From assembly GCF_003254395.2 (NCBI RefSeq), contig NC_037652.1, positions 2,567,001 to 2,631,000 on the forward strand: a DNA stretch of 64,000 nucleotides. Reading direction: 5' to 3'. The stretch comes from Apis mellifera (taxonomy: Eukaryota > Arthropoda > Insecta > Hymenoptera > Apidae). The notes below the pieces were generated by a model, which saw only the letters and a list, made by a program, of their open reading frames with translations, had not been told where the DNA came from and ran no database searches. Positions 10,955 through 23,502 of this stretch are shown here, one piece after another. The stretch's first letter is position 1; each line of letters begins with the position of its first letter. The position numbers were made by a program, and so were the translations under genes.

Positions 10955-13900
10955 TTAGCTCTGATCCATCACATTGGTTTCATTTACATTACTACCAGTA
11001 CAATCTTTTTGGATTACTTCGAAAAGTGGTTGAAGTTCAGGTGTTGATTTGATCTGTGTTACAAATTCGCTTAATGATGGATTTTTATCTGAAATAGAAG
11101 AAAAAAAAACTTATAAATTAAATAATAAAATTTATCTTGATTTGTAAGAGGCTTTTATATTTTTCACCAGCATCTGGAATAGTTAACAATGCTGCTACAG
11201 CTCTTAATGCCGAGCGTTTAAGTTCATCTTGTTTTTCATATTCTTGTTTTACAGAATTTGCTTTTACTTTCATTGTACAAGTGCTTTTCAATGGTTCAAC
11301 TAACCGTTCCAACCCTATATATAATCAAATGTCTTATTAATAAATAATAACAATTAACTAACACAATTTATATTATATACTTACTCTGTAAAACTGCTGT
11401 AGGGCATAATTGAGCGAGTCTTGCAGTCATTAAATAAGTTAACATCTTAATATCATAATGATCTCTGAGACCATTTTCTACATGATTTAAAAATTCAAAA
11501 ACATCAAGACGATCGAGACAGGAATCGAGTAATGTATACATGCATTCAAATGCTGCTTTTCTAAGATCTAAACCATCATCTACTGTATGTTTGAATGGAC
11601 CCATTTCAACTTCTCTTATTAATTCTTTCTATATTTAAATTATTTATTATTTATATGTAAAATATTTTTTTAAATAAATTTAATCATAAAAAAAATCATT
11701 AAATCATAAAGAATCATATATTTTAATATTATTATATAAGTTATCCCGAATACCTTTATTTTAGTTTCAGCATAAAGATGTGGTAACACAGAATCTAATA
11801 AATCTCTTATGAGCATTGGTTTATTATGAGCTGCTGAATTAAATGCAACTAAAGCCACTCTTCTTACATTTAAATCAGGATCTTCTAAAGCAACTAAGAA
11901 ATTATCCATACATTGTTTTAACATAACATCAATTTGTTGTGGCTGGAAAAAATTCCATAAAGAATTAAATAATTTATTTTAATATATAAGATTAATATAT
12001 AAGATACCTGATCAGAAATAGTAAATTTAACAGCGGTAACAGTAGTAGTTCTCAAAAGTGCAGAAGTTGATTTTAATGATTCTTGTAATCTTGGTAATAA
12101 AGTAGCAGGATCAATCAAAGTAAGTTTTCCTAAACACTCAGCTACAACATTACGAGTACCTTCTTCTGTGCATTCGCAATGCCTATACAAAAGCATCCAG
12201 ATCGAAGGCACGAAGTTTTGCAAATGAGATACACCGGATGGACTAGCAGATTGACATGTAATAATCTATAATTCATTTAGTTTTTAAAATATTTTATTTT
12301 CAATAAAGATAAAATTTCACTTAAAATATTTAATAAATTTTACCTCTTTTAAAGAATGTAACAAAAGATACTGACGTTTTGGTTGTGCTTCAATTTCTTT
12401 CAATATAAATGGCAAATATTTTGGAAGATTGCCGACTGCTATATTACCTAAGGTATAACTAGCTGCTGATTTTACTTCTTCCGAATGAGAAGAAAATGAA
12501 TTTAAAATAATATGCTTCAAAGAACTTATTCCACTTAAATCCCTAAATGAAAATATAATATAAATAACAAAATATTCAAAATGATAAAATATACTTACAC
12601 ATGTCTGCCTATTTCACCAATAACTAATAATGCAAAAATATGCTGTGCATCACTCTGAGGATTTTGAACATCTTTTAAAAATTGTTCTACCACTGCTTGA
12701 GCTTCTTGATGCCATGTGATTGTTAATGCTGCTGCACATTTTGCAAGAGAATGATAAGCTTGCTTATGAAGTACAGATTGACTGACTGGAGCTAATAACA
12801 TTGAGAGCAATTCTCTATAACCAAGACCTGGTATATCTGCTTGTACTAATGCTTGGAAAAATTCCAACATCGAATTCAAAGCCACTCCTAACATTAAACA
12901 TTGATTATTTGAATATCTTTATTATATAAATACTTTTTTAATGATTTAAATATGTATTACCTTGTAGAAGTGGAGATTTTACTAAAACTAATATTTCTGG
13001 AAGGATATTATCAGAAACTCGTGTGAGAGCGACTGGATGTAATTTTGCTATGGTGGTGAGGAGATTAAGCGTTAATTGCGCAATATGTAAATCAGTTTCA
13101 TTTAATAACGCTGGTAATTCTGTAGTCACCTAATAAGATATTTTAATTTTAATTTAATCATTAATTTGAATAAATTTAATTTCAATAAATTATTTCATTT
13201 ATTATTTAATCGATTAAAAAAAAGTATCAATCATTATTTTTATATTTTTTTATTACCTTATCCAATAAATCTGCATGAAGAGTAGAACTATAATTTCGGA
13301 CCAATGTATCTAAAAGTGGAAGAGAACATAATTTTAAAGCTCGTTGATTTTTTCTTAGAAAAGATCCAAGAATTGGAATTGCTTCTTCCTATAAAAAAAT
13401 ATAATAAAATTAAACAAATAAAAATTTTATAAATCCTATAAAAAATGTAGTAAAATTAAACAAATGAAATAGTAGAATATTGCTTCAAAATGTTTATTAA
13501 TATTTATTATCAACTATAATTTATGTACCATAATTTGATTAAGATCTACTCTTAAAGGAGATGCTGCTATACAAGTTAAAGCTTTTACTGTCGTAAGTCG
13601 AGTAATTTCATTACGAAGTCTGTCCAGGAATATAGGAAGGCATATATGCAATTCATCGAACAAAGTATCTCCGAAATGTGCGAGAATTTGACCCATACAA
13701 GCAATTGCTCTTTCTTTTACTTCTTGATCAATGTCTGCTGTTCTCAATCTCATTAATGTGCATCGATATATTTCTCCAGATAATGATGTAAAATCAAAAT
13801 AACATGTTTTATCTAAAATAAAATTTAAAGATTTAAATTTCTTTTTAGTAAAATTTATTAGTAAATTATTTTTTTATAACTTACCATGTGGTCTGATTAC

Positions 13901-16796
13901 TTGTACAAGTTGTTGTAATACCAACAATGCTTCTGCTGTAATTTTATAAAATGGATCTCCCACAGCTGTTATAATTGGAGGCGCTAAGACTGCCATATGA
14001 GCATGAAAGACTTCCGGTTGATGAGTTATTAATAAAGTATGTACAAATGCCAATGTATCGATCTTCATATTTGATGAAGAATTTTTATCTCCCAAAGAAT
14101 ATTGTATACCAGGTATTAATGCTGGTATGTGATTACTCAAAGCACCAGGCAATACAAGAACTAATTCTTTTAATAACGAAAAACAATCTTGTCTCGTTTT
14201 GATACTTTTTTCTTTCATTTGACGATGGACAGCTTTTACAATTAATGGAACTTGTTGTTGTAACAATGCAATAGGTCCATCGTCATCTTCCATTGCATCG
14301 GGATCAAGAGGCACCCCGGTAGCTGGTCTTGTTTGTCTTAGAAGTGCAATGTATGCATGAAAAATATCAGACTTTACATTTTCCTCTCTTTCTATAAAAA
14401 TATATATATATAATCTATCTTTAGCAAGAATTAAAAGTATATTGAATTTCTACTAAACTATTTTACTAAAAAAAATACCTTTAAATCTTAAAATCAAAGC
14501 TGGAGAAACAATCTTATAAAGTTCAGGAAGAAGTTCCCGTCTACTAGATACAACAGCTTCAAGACATTTTGCAGCTGCTCTACGAACTTTCCAGCTCATA
14601 TCATCATCATCTGAATATTCATCTTCTGCATCTTCTTCTCCATCTTCTTCTACTTCCATCATAACATCTTCTCCATCAGACATATCGTTCATATCATCAT
14701 CATAATTATAATTTGGATCATATGTGATATAAACCAAACAAATTTCTATAATCTAATAAAAAAATTTTTTATTTTAAATAATTCAAGATATTAAATTTAT
14801 TTATATAAAGTATACTCACTTTATTTATATGCGGAGTGATTTCTTTGGGACATCTGTATACAAATGATTCAAATGCTTGTAAACAATATTCTCTCAATTC
14901 ATCATCATCTTCATTACTATATTGTACAATTAATGGCATAACTTTTTCTATTTGTTCTCCAAATCTGTGTCCTGCTTGACGACTAAAATTCAATAATAAA
15001 AATAAAAATTATATAAAAAAATAAAACTAATTTTTCTTATAAAAAATACTTACCAAATAGAAGCAATGCATTGTATATAAGTACGTATTACATTTTTCGC
15101 TGTTTGTGTATAAAGACCTTCAAGTAAATGATCTACAAGTTTATTATACAAATAATTATTGCTCGAAGTTAGAAGATGACTCAGTGCTATTATAGTACGC
15201 TTTCGAACTGCTTGACGAGGAGAAGAAAGTTGCGGTAATAATGCAGCCAAAATGGTGGAATGAAACGTAATTAATAAAGCACCAAAACGAGACAATAAGT
15301 CAGCCATAATATCAAGTGCCTCAAGTTGTACAGATACATCCTCCTGCTGTATAATATAAAATTATTCTTCTTTTTCTTAATGATATGAAATATATAATAT
15401 AATTTTCTAAATATATAATTTTACTGATATACAATTATAAAATATATAATATACAATTATAATATACAATTTTACTAATAATTTCAAAATATATTATTAA
15501 TTTGAAAATATTAATTACTTTTTCTATAGCACTACTTAGTCGACCAGTTATTCGTTTACAAACATTTGCAACAAGTGCACTGGATCCCAAAGGAAGTTCA
15601 GATATTACAGTTTTCAAACCAATACTGGAAATATCTCTTAATTGTTCTTTATCCGATACCATGTTAATACATAGGGCATCTACAATAGTTTCCACCTGAT
15701 ACTCCTTTACCTTATTGACTAGTGGGCCCAAACTGAAATCGGACACGTTTCTGTAATCGTGTCCAAATACAAAGAAAATCTTGCAAACATAATACGCGTT
15801 TTGAACATATAAGCAATTATATATATTTAATTTTTAAAAAAAAATATAGTTAGAAAATATAATATTCAAAAATAATATATAATATTATAAATTTTAAACA
15901 AAAAAAAATGTATATTTTAATCTAGACATTACTATACCATTTTACAGCAAGATTTTGTACTTCTCCATTTTTATCCTCCAATAGTTTTAAAAGCATTTTC
16001 ACAACTTTACGTTCTGAATCATCATCCAATTTGATATTGTCTTTCTGGAGTTCACTCATTAAATCATTAGTTGCCATAAATCTAAAATCCTTATCAGTGG
16101 ATGTCATCTAAGTTATAATAAAATATATATATAATAATAAAATATAAAATTATAATAAAAATTTTGAAATCATTATAAAAAAAATAAAAAAAAATGATGT
16201 CTTGTATAACAATAAAATACAGCAATATGCATGCATGCATGCATGCATGCATGCATGCACGCGCGCGCGCGCTCACACGACGCAGCACACATACATACAC
16301 ATTATAATTAATAAAGAAAATAAAATTATTAAATTATTAATACGCAATACTTAGATGTAAAGATTAATAATCATCATAAATGCATAAAATTTAGAATTAT
16401 TCATATAAAAATTAAAATAATAAATTACAATATCTTTGTGACAGATGCAAACACCTTTGTTTCTTGCTGACAATGAATTCATGAATGTCTACATAATTCA
16501 TAATAATGCATATAATTCATAATAATAATAAAATTTTGAAGGAAATAATAAAAATTAAATATAATATTGTTACTTATATTAGAAATTATTAAAAAGTTTC
16601 TATAAAAATAATTAAATATTTTTTTAAATAATAAATGGAGGTTATGTAGAATTTAATATTATTGTCAGATCAAGTATAACATATTCTTCAATTTTATTTC
16701 AAAGTAAACAATGAAAAAATTAATAACATATATATAAAAAGATATATTACATACCTTTTCCAGCAGGTTTGCAATTTGATAAGAAACACTAGCCAT
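10955..16796 (-). CDS. CAND1: cullin-associated NEDD8-dissociated protein 1 (CAND1)
   Basis: CAND1 binds cullin-RBX1 cores and exchanges substrate-receptor modules of cullin-RING ubiquitin ligases; it is a cytoplasmic and nuclear all-HEAT-repeat protein. Seventeen coding exons join in frame to 1235 residues, almost the same as the roughly 1230 of vertebrate CAND1, and similarity runs end to end. Exons, 5' to 3' on the minus strand: 16796-16755, 16107-15938, 15732-15519, 15346-15054, 14982-14820, 14752-14479, 14391-13885, 13812-13529, 13388-13257, 13129-12961, 12887-12599, 12542-12344, 12265-12008, 11942-11754, 11628-11385, 11314-11168, 11088-10955. The start MASVSYQIANLLEK and the block TSTDKDFRFMATNDLMSEL are family hallmarks. 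An acidic loop with an EYSDDDDMSWKVRRAAAKC core sits near residues 305-350, as in orthologues. All introns have GT..AG borders and all phases agree. Intact gene. Confidence 0.97.
16227..16272. repeat. (ATGC)n followed by (GC)n microsatellite
   Basis: About eight ATGC units run directly into about six or seven GC dinucleotides, inside intron 1 of CAND1. Alternating purine-pyrimidine throughout; a striking GC-rich tract in otherwise AT-rich intron sequence. Confidence 0.9.
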
Positions 16797-17622
16797 GGTT
16801 GAAAACTTTTTTACAGCCGGTTACAGTTGTCGTTTCAATATTCTACGTTATAATGAAACGAAAAGAAAAAAAAATTACGAAGTTCCGTCAAAGCAGACGA
16901 CACTGAATTCGATTTTATTTATTTGATAAAAAATCGCGTCAGAAACTGTATTTTAATGAAATTTCACTGTCGGCAGCATTTCAATACTGCGAATCTTTAC
17001 CGCAACTTGGACTGCTAAAATTTTGATGGTAATTGCGTTCCTAAACTCAACAGAATAATAACCGCGGAATGAAACATCGGAATATAGTCACGATTGGTTG
17101 ATTTCTTCTTTACGTGTTTAACTTTACTTAAATTAAATTTTTTGCACCATATTTTTTTCACAAAATTTAAAGTATAATATTTGATTAATAATATATCGAA
17201 TCAATAAAATATTTAATACAAAAAAAACTTATACAAATAATTTAATGAAGATTTATTTTATTAGAATAAAAAATAAATATTTATTTCATATTTGCTGATA
17301 ATAATTTTATTTGAATACATTATTCTTCAATATTATTTTTCTAATTTTAAATATTATTTATAATATATTAGTAATATTTCAAATGTCAAATAAAAAAATA
17401 TATTTATTTTTATCACTTAGATACTTACTCTTTTTATCTTTTATTTATTTGTTTTAAATTAATTAAAATTAAGAAATCTTTTTATTATTTAAAAAAAAAT
17501 ATAAAATAATTATCTATATTACTTTTATGAAAAATAAATAATCTTTTTTAATGACAAATAATAATATGATATTAATTGGTATTAATTGGATTATAATTGG
17601 TTAATAACATTATTGTATATGT
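16797..17622. other. CAND1 upstream region
   Basis: The first 300 bases upstream of the CAND1 start are less AT-rich than the rest and probably contain the leader and promoter. The remainder is AT-rich and reaches the 3' end of the PCLAF-like gene. No clear core-promoter motif can be assigned by eye. Confidence 0.4.
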
Positions 17623-18272
17623 TTAATCCGATTCATTTTTTACTTCTTTACTAGTTCCTTCACCACCATCCTATCATATTAATAATGTATTATTTAATGT
17701 TTTGTTGTTTAAAAATACATTCATTAAATTACATAAAATATTTCTTTTATATACCTGAATTTCTGAAACATCAGTAGATTCTTTCAAAAAATTTTGATTG
17801 AGGAAACATGTAATAGGTTTTTGCCATTCTGGAGTTTCTCTTGGATGATATGGATTACCACCTGAATAACTCTTTCCTGAAAATAAAATGTTATTTTTGA
17901 AATAATGATTTATTTTTGAAAATATGTTTAATAAAATTAGAGATTTTACCTTTACCATTTGTTTTTTTGACTGATGTACTTTTTATAGATTTATGTGGTG
18001 CTTTGCTACCAACAGCTAATAAATAATAAATATTAACAAAATCAATTAATCAAATTATAATAATTATTAAAAATATCATAATTTAAATAAATAAAAGTAC
18101 AAAATATTTATAAACTAATAATAAATATAATAAAATATTATGAATTAAATCGTATTAAAAATGAAAAAATAAAAAAAAGATAAAAATTTTTTAAATAATT
18201 TAACGAAGAAAATGAATTTTAGAAATTTTTCTTACCTTTTGTAGGAACACGATCTGCTTTTGTTCTTACCAT
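17623..18272 (-). CDS. PCLAF: PCNA-associated factor (PCLAF/PAF15-like)
   Basis: Small nuclear protein that binds the PCNA sliding clamp during replication and lesion bypass. Four exons (18272-18236, 18015-17950, 17876-17755, 17670-17623) join in frame to 90 residues, compared with about 111 in vertebrates. Diagnostic features are the N-terminus MVRTKADRVP, nearly identical to the vertebrate MVRTKADSVP, a basic disordered segment, the conserved GGNP element (residues 40-43), and a PIP box at residues 53-60 reading QKPITCFL. The tail is acidic and hydrophilic. The PIP box ends in Phe-Leu where the family usually has two aromatics, which might weaken clamp binding. All introns are GT..AG and in phase. 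It lies on the same strand as CAND1, about 0.8 kb upstream. Confidence 0.88.
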
Positions 18273-19922
18273 TCTTTAAATATTAATAATTCTAACTTAA
18301 TTAAAATTTAATTAAATTAAAATAAATATAAAAAATAATTTTAAAAAATAAAGACAAATAATATTAAATTTTTTTTATTATAATAAACGTTTCGTTACTT
18401 TATACGTTATATGTTTTCTTATTCAAAATGAATTGTAAATCCTTAATACCAATCGAATATTAGATAACATTAAACAGGAAAGCCAACATAAAAAAAATCA
18501 TATATTAGAAATAAAAAATAATTTAAAATGCATTAAATTTATCTTCTATTTTGAATTAAAATTAAATATATTAATATATAATATGTATGTATTATATAAT
18601 ATAAAATATGTTTTAGTATATCAAAAATATTACTTTAATATAAATATAAGTTAATATTATGTTAAATGTATTTTTAAATTTATCTTAAATTTTAAGTAAG
18701 TTTATTTTAAGTTTTTTTGTATTAAATGTACAGATAAATTTACAGATAGTTATTATAACATACAATAATTTATTTAAATTTATTAAAAAAGAAAATTATT
18801 ATTGCGAATTGTAACAATTTTACTTAAGCAAAAATATATTCAAATAATTTTGCATTCCTTTGAGGAATATTTAAAATTTTATTTTTTATATTTTTATATG
18901 GTATTTAAAGTAATATTATACATTTTTACTCGTTGATAAACTTTTTTTATACAAATTATTTTCAATAAATTAAATTATATTATTTTTTTATAATATAATA
19001 TATTTTATAATGTACATATATATTGTATATATATCTATGTAAATGTAAATGCAAACAATATGATATAATTCTTTTTAATTATGTAATTATATCATGTTAT
19101 TTTTAAACTATTATATTACATTGTAATTTGATTATTTTGTAATGGTATTATTAGGGAATTGAGAATTATGAACAACTTTTGATTCATCAATAAAATAAAA
19201 ACAAATTAAAATTACATAAAATAATTTATATATATATACATGTATATATAACTACATGTGTCTATATTACATAACAGGCCCTTTTTTTCCTTTTAAATAT
19301 AATAATGAAATATAATAATTATATCTCGTATAATATTTCAATTATTATAATAATTTTTTGTGGATAATTATATAAAAGATTTCATTTTTAGATATATACT
19401 TTGTTAATATCAATATAACTTTTATATGAAAGAATGTAAACTTTCATGCAAAAAATATGATTATATCAATTAATATACATTATGTAACTTAATTTTAATA
19501 CTGAATCACAGAAACCCATTAATTGGGTAAGCAATAAATTATATATTTAAAGAAGTTTATATATTTTTTGAAAAAAAAAATTTGTGCTTGCATTGAGAAA
19601 TAAATATTAATTTTGAATAGATAGTCTGGTATGCAATATTTAAAATTATAAAGAAAAACATGTTCATTTTTTTCTTTTCTTTTTTTAAAGAAGATAAAAA
19701 TATTCCAAATATTGAGTAAGAAAAAAATTTCAATAAATTTTTTTTCACTGTACTTATAATAGAAATATATGAAATAATTAAATATGATTCTAAAAACAGC
19801 ACATAATAATTTGAAATTATTAATCTAGTTATTACTTTCAAATATTGTTTCAAACATTTAGTAATATAAATATATTCTTATAGTTTTTTTTCATAATATG
19901 CAAATTATAATTTTTACTAAAT
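18273..19922. other. AT-rich intergenic DNA
   Basis: No gene seen. The part next to 18272 is the upstream region of the PCLAF-like gene and the part next to 19923 is the 3' flank of SUCLA2. An open frame at 19557-19853 on the minus strand is low-complexity and not supported. Confidence 0.5.
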
Positions 19923-22639
19923 TTATGAAATTGAAGGTATTTCGAAATTAACGCTAAGATTTTCAGATTGTGCTAATTTGACAATCGTTGATAATTTAAC
20001 TGCGACTCGAGCAGCTTCATCCAAATCATCAATTGGTACAATTTTTAAACCTGCATTCGCGATAAGAGCTTTTGCTTCATCTACATTTGTACCCTGAAAT
20101 ATATATTATATAAATATATAAATAGAATAAAATTAAATTTATATTTCAATTATTAATTTCAATAAAAAAAATATATTACTATTTTTTTTAAATTATACCT
20201 GTAATCGAACAACAACAGGAATTTTTAAGCTAAGTTCTTTTGTTGCAGCAATGATTCCTTCTGCAATAACATCACATCTCATAATTCCACCAAATATATT
20301 GACTAAAAGAGCGTGAACCTATATTGAGTAAATGAAGAACATATATTAATATTATTGATATCATCTTTAGACTTTAAGTCATCATGAATATATATCAATA
20401 TATAATATATAATATATATATGTGAAATATATAATATATCTTTATATTATATGACTTACTCGTGAATCAGATGTAATTATTTTAAATGCTTCTTTCACAG
20501 CAGATGTAGATGCACCACCACCTACATCTAAGAAATTAGCTGGTTCTCCTCCATGTAATTTTATAATGTCCATAGTAGCCATGGCTAAACCAGCTCCATT
20601 TACCATACAACCAATATTGCCATCAAGTGCAATATAATTTAAATCATATTTAGCAGCTTCAACTTCTTTGGTATCTTCTTGAGTCCAATCTCTCAAAGAA
20701 AATAATTCTTTTTGCCTAAATTCAGCATTATCATCAAATCTACATTTGCAGTCCAAAGCAAAATCTATATATTAAAAATAAAAAATAAAATCTTTAAATA
20801 TTACACTATATAATATATAAAATACTTTTTTATGAGTTGAACTTACACTGTCCATTAACATCTTCTGCCAGAGGATTTACTTCTAGCAAAAGAGCATCTT
20901 TTTTAAGAAACATTTGATATAAATTCACAATGATATTAGAAATATAATCTTTAACATTTTGAAGTCCAAGTTTAATAGCAATACGTTCTGCTTGATCTTT
21001 TGTAATACCCTTGTAAATATCAATAGGTTCATACATAATAGCACTGGGATTTGTTGCAGCAACTTCTTCAATATTTACACCACCTTGACTTGAAGCTATT
21101 ATGACTGGACCCTTAAATAAAAAAATTTTTATCTAATAAATTATTTAAAATTATTTTATTTTATCAATTGAAAATATAATTTCTCAACAACTTACACCAA
21201 AAGCTCTTTCCATCATGACAGCAAGATAATATTCTTTACGAGGAAACATGCGTTGTGTTACCATTACTGCATTGCATATTCTACCTGCTTCGCCTGTTTG
21301 TTTAGTAATTAGTAATTTACCTAACATTTGACTGGCTAATTTTTTGGCTTCTTCTGGTCTATAAAAAAAAATTTGTTTTATATACACGCATATATATATA
21401 TAATAAAAATATATAAAATAAATATAAAATATGATTGTTCTTATGCATTTATTAACTTACGTTTCACACATTTTCACACCACTTATATTAGTTCCCTTAA
21501 AATGCCCTTTTCCTCTGCCACCAGCTAAAACTTGTGCTTTCAAAACAATATCTTTAGATTTTAAGTCAGCAGCAAGTTTTGCTGCTTCATCTGGAGTTTT
21601 TGCAACTCCAAATTTAGGAGTTGGAACTCCAGCTTCATTCAATAAACTATAACTAATATGTTCATGAACATTTAAATTCCTTACTTGTTTTACTAAGTTG
21701 ATTTTGCATCCCAATATCTATATAAATTAAAAAAAAATGGATCATTAATAACAAATATAGTTTTTATAAAATATCTATTATGTATATAATAATAATAGAT
21801 AAATATAATAATATAATATAAAAATATAATAATATGCATATAATATAATAATAATAGATAAACACAGAGTTTGATATTATAAATTATAAATTTAAATTTT
21901 AAGATTTAAAAATATTTTAAACTAAAAATTAATTAGTGATAATGACCTATATACTTTTAATCACATCCTTGACACTTATAGTTTATTTTATTTTTAATAT
22001 TTCAATTTTATTTGTAATTATATTCATAATAAGAAAAAATAATAAATAAAAAATACAGCTATTAAAATTAAATAAATAAAATGAAATTTATTAAAAAAAA
22101 TAATAATAATAATTCTCTAAGACAATAATTCAAATAATCGATAGTGATATTCGATTATTTAAATTTTGAATTTTGAATTTTTAAAAAAAATGACAATTGT
22201 AATTTGACAAGTAGTATTTATTTTCGTATAATTTAATAACTACTAATTAAATACAAATGAACATAGAGTTAGTGACCAACAAATCAAAAATTGATGATGA
22301 AAATGTCTATGCTCATATTATACAACTGTCATGTACATATTTCGTAAAAAAACTAAGTTTAATATAAGGTTACTATCTTTGGCTTCGAATCATCTGACCC
22401 TGGCGCCTAATTTAGCAGACTACAGCCATCTAATATAATGATTATCTTACTTATGAATCAATGACGTAGATATCAAAAGATTTAGAAAAATAGAATTAAA
22501 AAATATGTGCGAATATGAATTCCCAAAAATAAATGATATAATAATGTATGATATAATAAAATATAAATCATACCTTTGATCCATTAAATCGGGTAAGATT
22601 TTCAACGAGTGAGATAGTCCGAGACAACATAGTAGCCAT
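19923..22639 (-). CDS. SUCLA2: succinyl-CoA ligase beta subunit, mitochondrial (SUCLA2-type)
   Basis: Beta subunit of the TCA-cycle enzyme that interconverts succinyl-CoA and succinate while making a nucleoside triphosphate; acts in the mitochondrial matrix with an alpha subunit not in this window. Seven exons: 22639-22574, 21717-21461, 21358-21196, 21111-20847, 20764-20460, 20318-20199, 20093-19923; 448 residues, usual family length. Exon 1 gives a 22-residue presequence rich in Arg, Ser and Thr (MATMLSRTISLVENLTRFNG). The ATP-grasp part has KAQVLAGGRGKGHF, and EVNPLAED followed by LDCKCRFDDNAEFRQ holds the metal-binding Asn and Asp region. The ligase domain has NGAGLAMATMD, LDVGGGA and VNIFGGIMRCD. 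The closing LDEAARVAVKLS resembles SUCLA2 more than the GTP-specific SUCLG2, but nucleotide specificity is not proved. Start chosen as the first ATG giving the presequence. A diverged duplicate follows immediately upstream. Confidence 0.95.
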
Positions 22640-23502
22640 CTTACTAAATAGTGGCAGTGGACTGCGAAACGTAACTTGCGCCTTCATGTCCCCACCTTTC
22701 TTGATATTTACTACAAAAACATGACGCAAACTCTACGAATGAAGATCACGATGGCAGCACTATTTTATATTATAAATACTTCTATGAAAATTTAATTTAT
22801 TTATTTTTTAATTATTAAGTATTTATAACATATATATTTTATTTTTTTATTAATTTCTCTTAAATGTATAATTTTGTTTTTATAAATTATCTTTATAATA
22901 TATTTTAAACACAATTGAAATTCAAAAATTCATCATATTTTAGAAAAATGTAAACTAAAATATAATTACATTATAATATTTACATTTTCGAAGAAAAATA
23001 TTTATTCCTTATATTTATCTTTTACATATATTCCATATAAATTTATATATTATAAAAAAGAATAAAGAAAAAATATATAAATGTTCATTTTTTCGTATTT
23101 TATACATGTTATCGTTTAAAATAATTGATATAAAATATTAACATATTCATAAAACACTTTTGGAGAATTGATTAATTGTATACAAAAATATCAATTAAGA
23201 TTTATTTATTAAATTATAAGAAATGGAAATTTGTATTACAAGAAACAAGAGTGAATCACTTTGTTTCGATTATATTTCTATCGCATTATCTCATTTACTT
23301 AAATTATTTATAACTTAATAAGTAAATCTTTGATATTTTTATTTATTAATTTTTATCTTTGATTTCTAGAATCAACTCTCTAAAAATGTTAACACTCTGT
23401 ATATATAAAGTACAAATCGAAAATTATTTTATCTTACATATTCAAAATAATTATTATATATATCTTTTAAATTGTAATTTTAAAAATATAAAATATTTCC
23501 TT
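22640..23502. other. spacer between the two SUCLA2 copies
   Basis: The first 150 bases are the leader and promoter side of SUCLA2 and are relatively GC-rich. The rest is AT-rich and includes a single-arm copy of the fold-back repeat family at 23136-23222. Confidence 0.5.
23136..23222 (+). repeat. single-arm copy of the fold-back repeat family
   Basis: Shares with the arms of 608-868 a TTAACATATTCAT-like block, then after about 35 bases TGTATACAAAAAT followed by an AT-rich tail with ATTTATTTATTAAAT. Partial and diverged. Confidence 0.5.

Noticed and set aside
19557..19853. 98-codon minus-strand open frame
   Set aside because: Low-complexity Ile/Phe/Lys product in the 3' flank of SUCLA2; no resemblance to a protein family.
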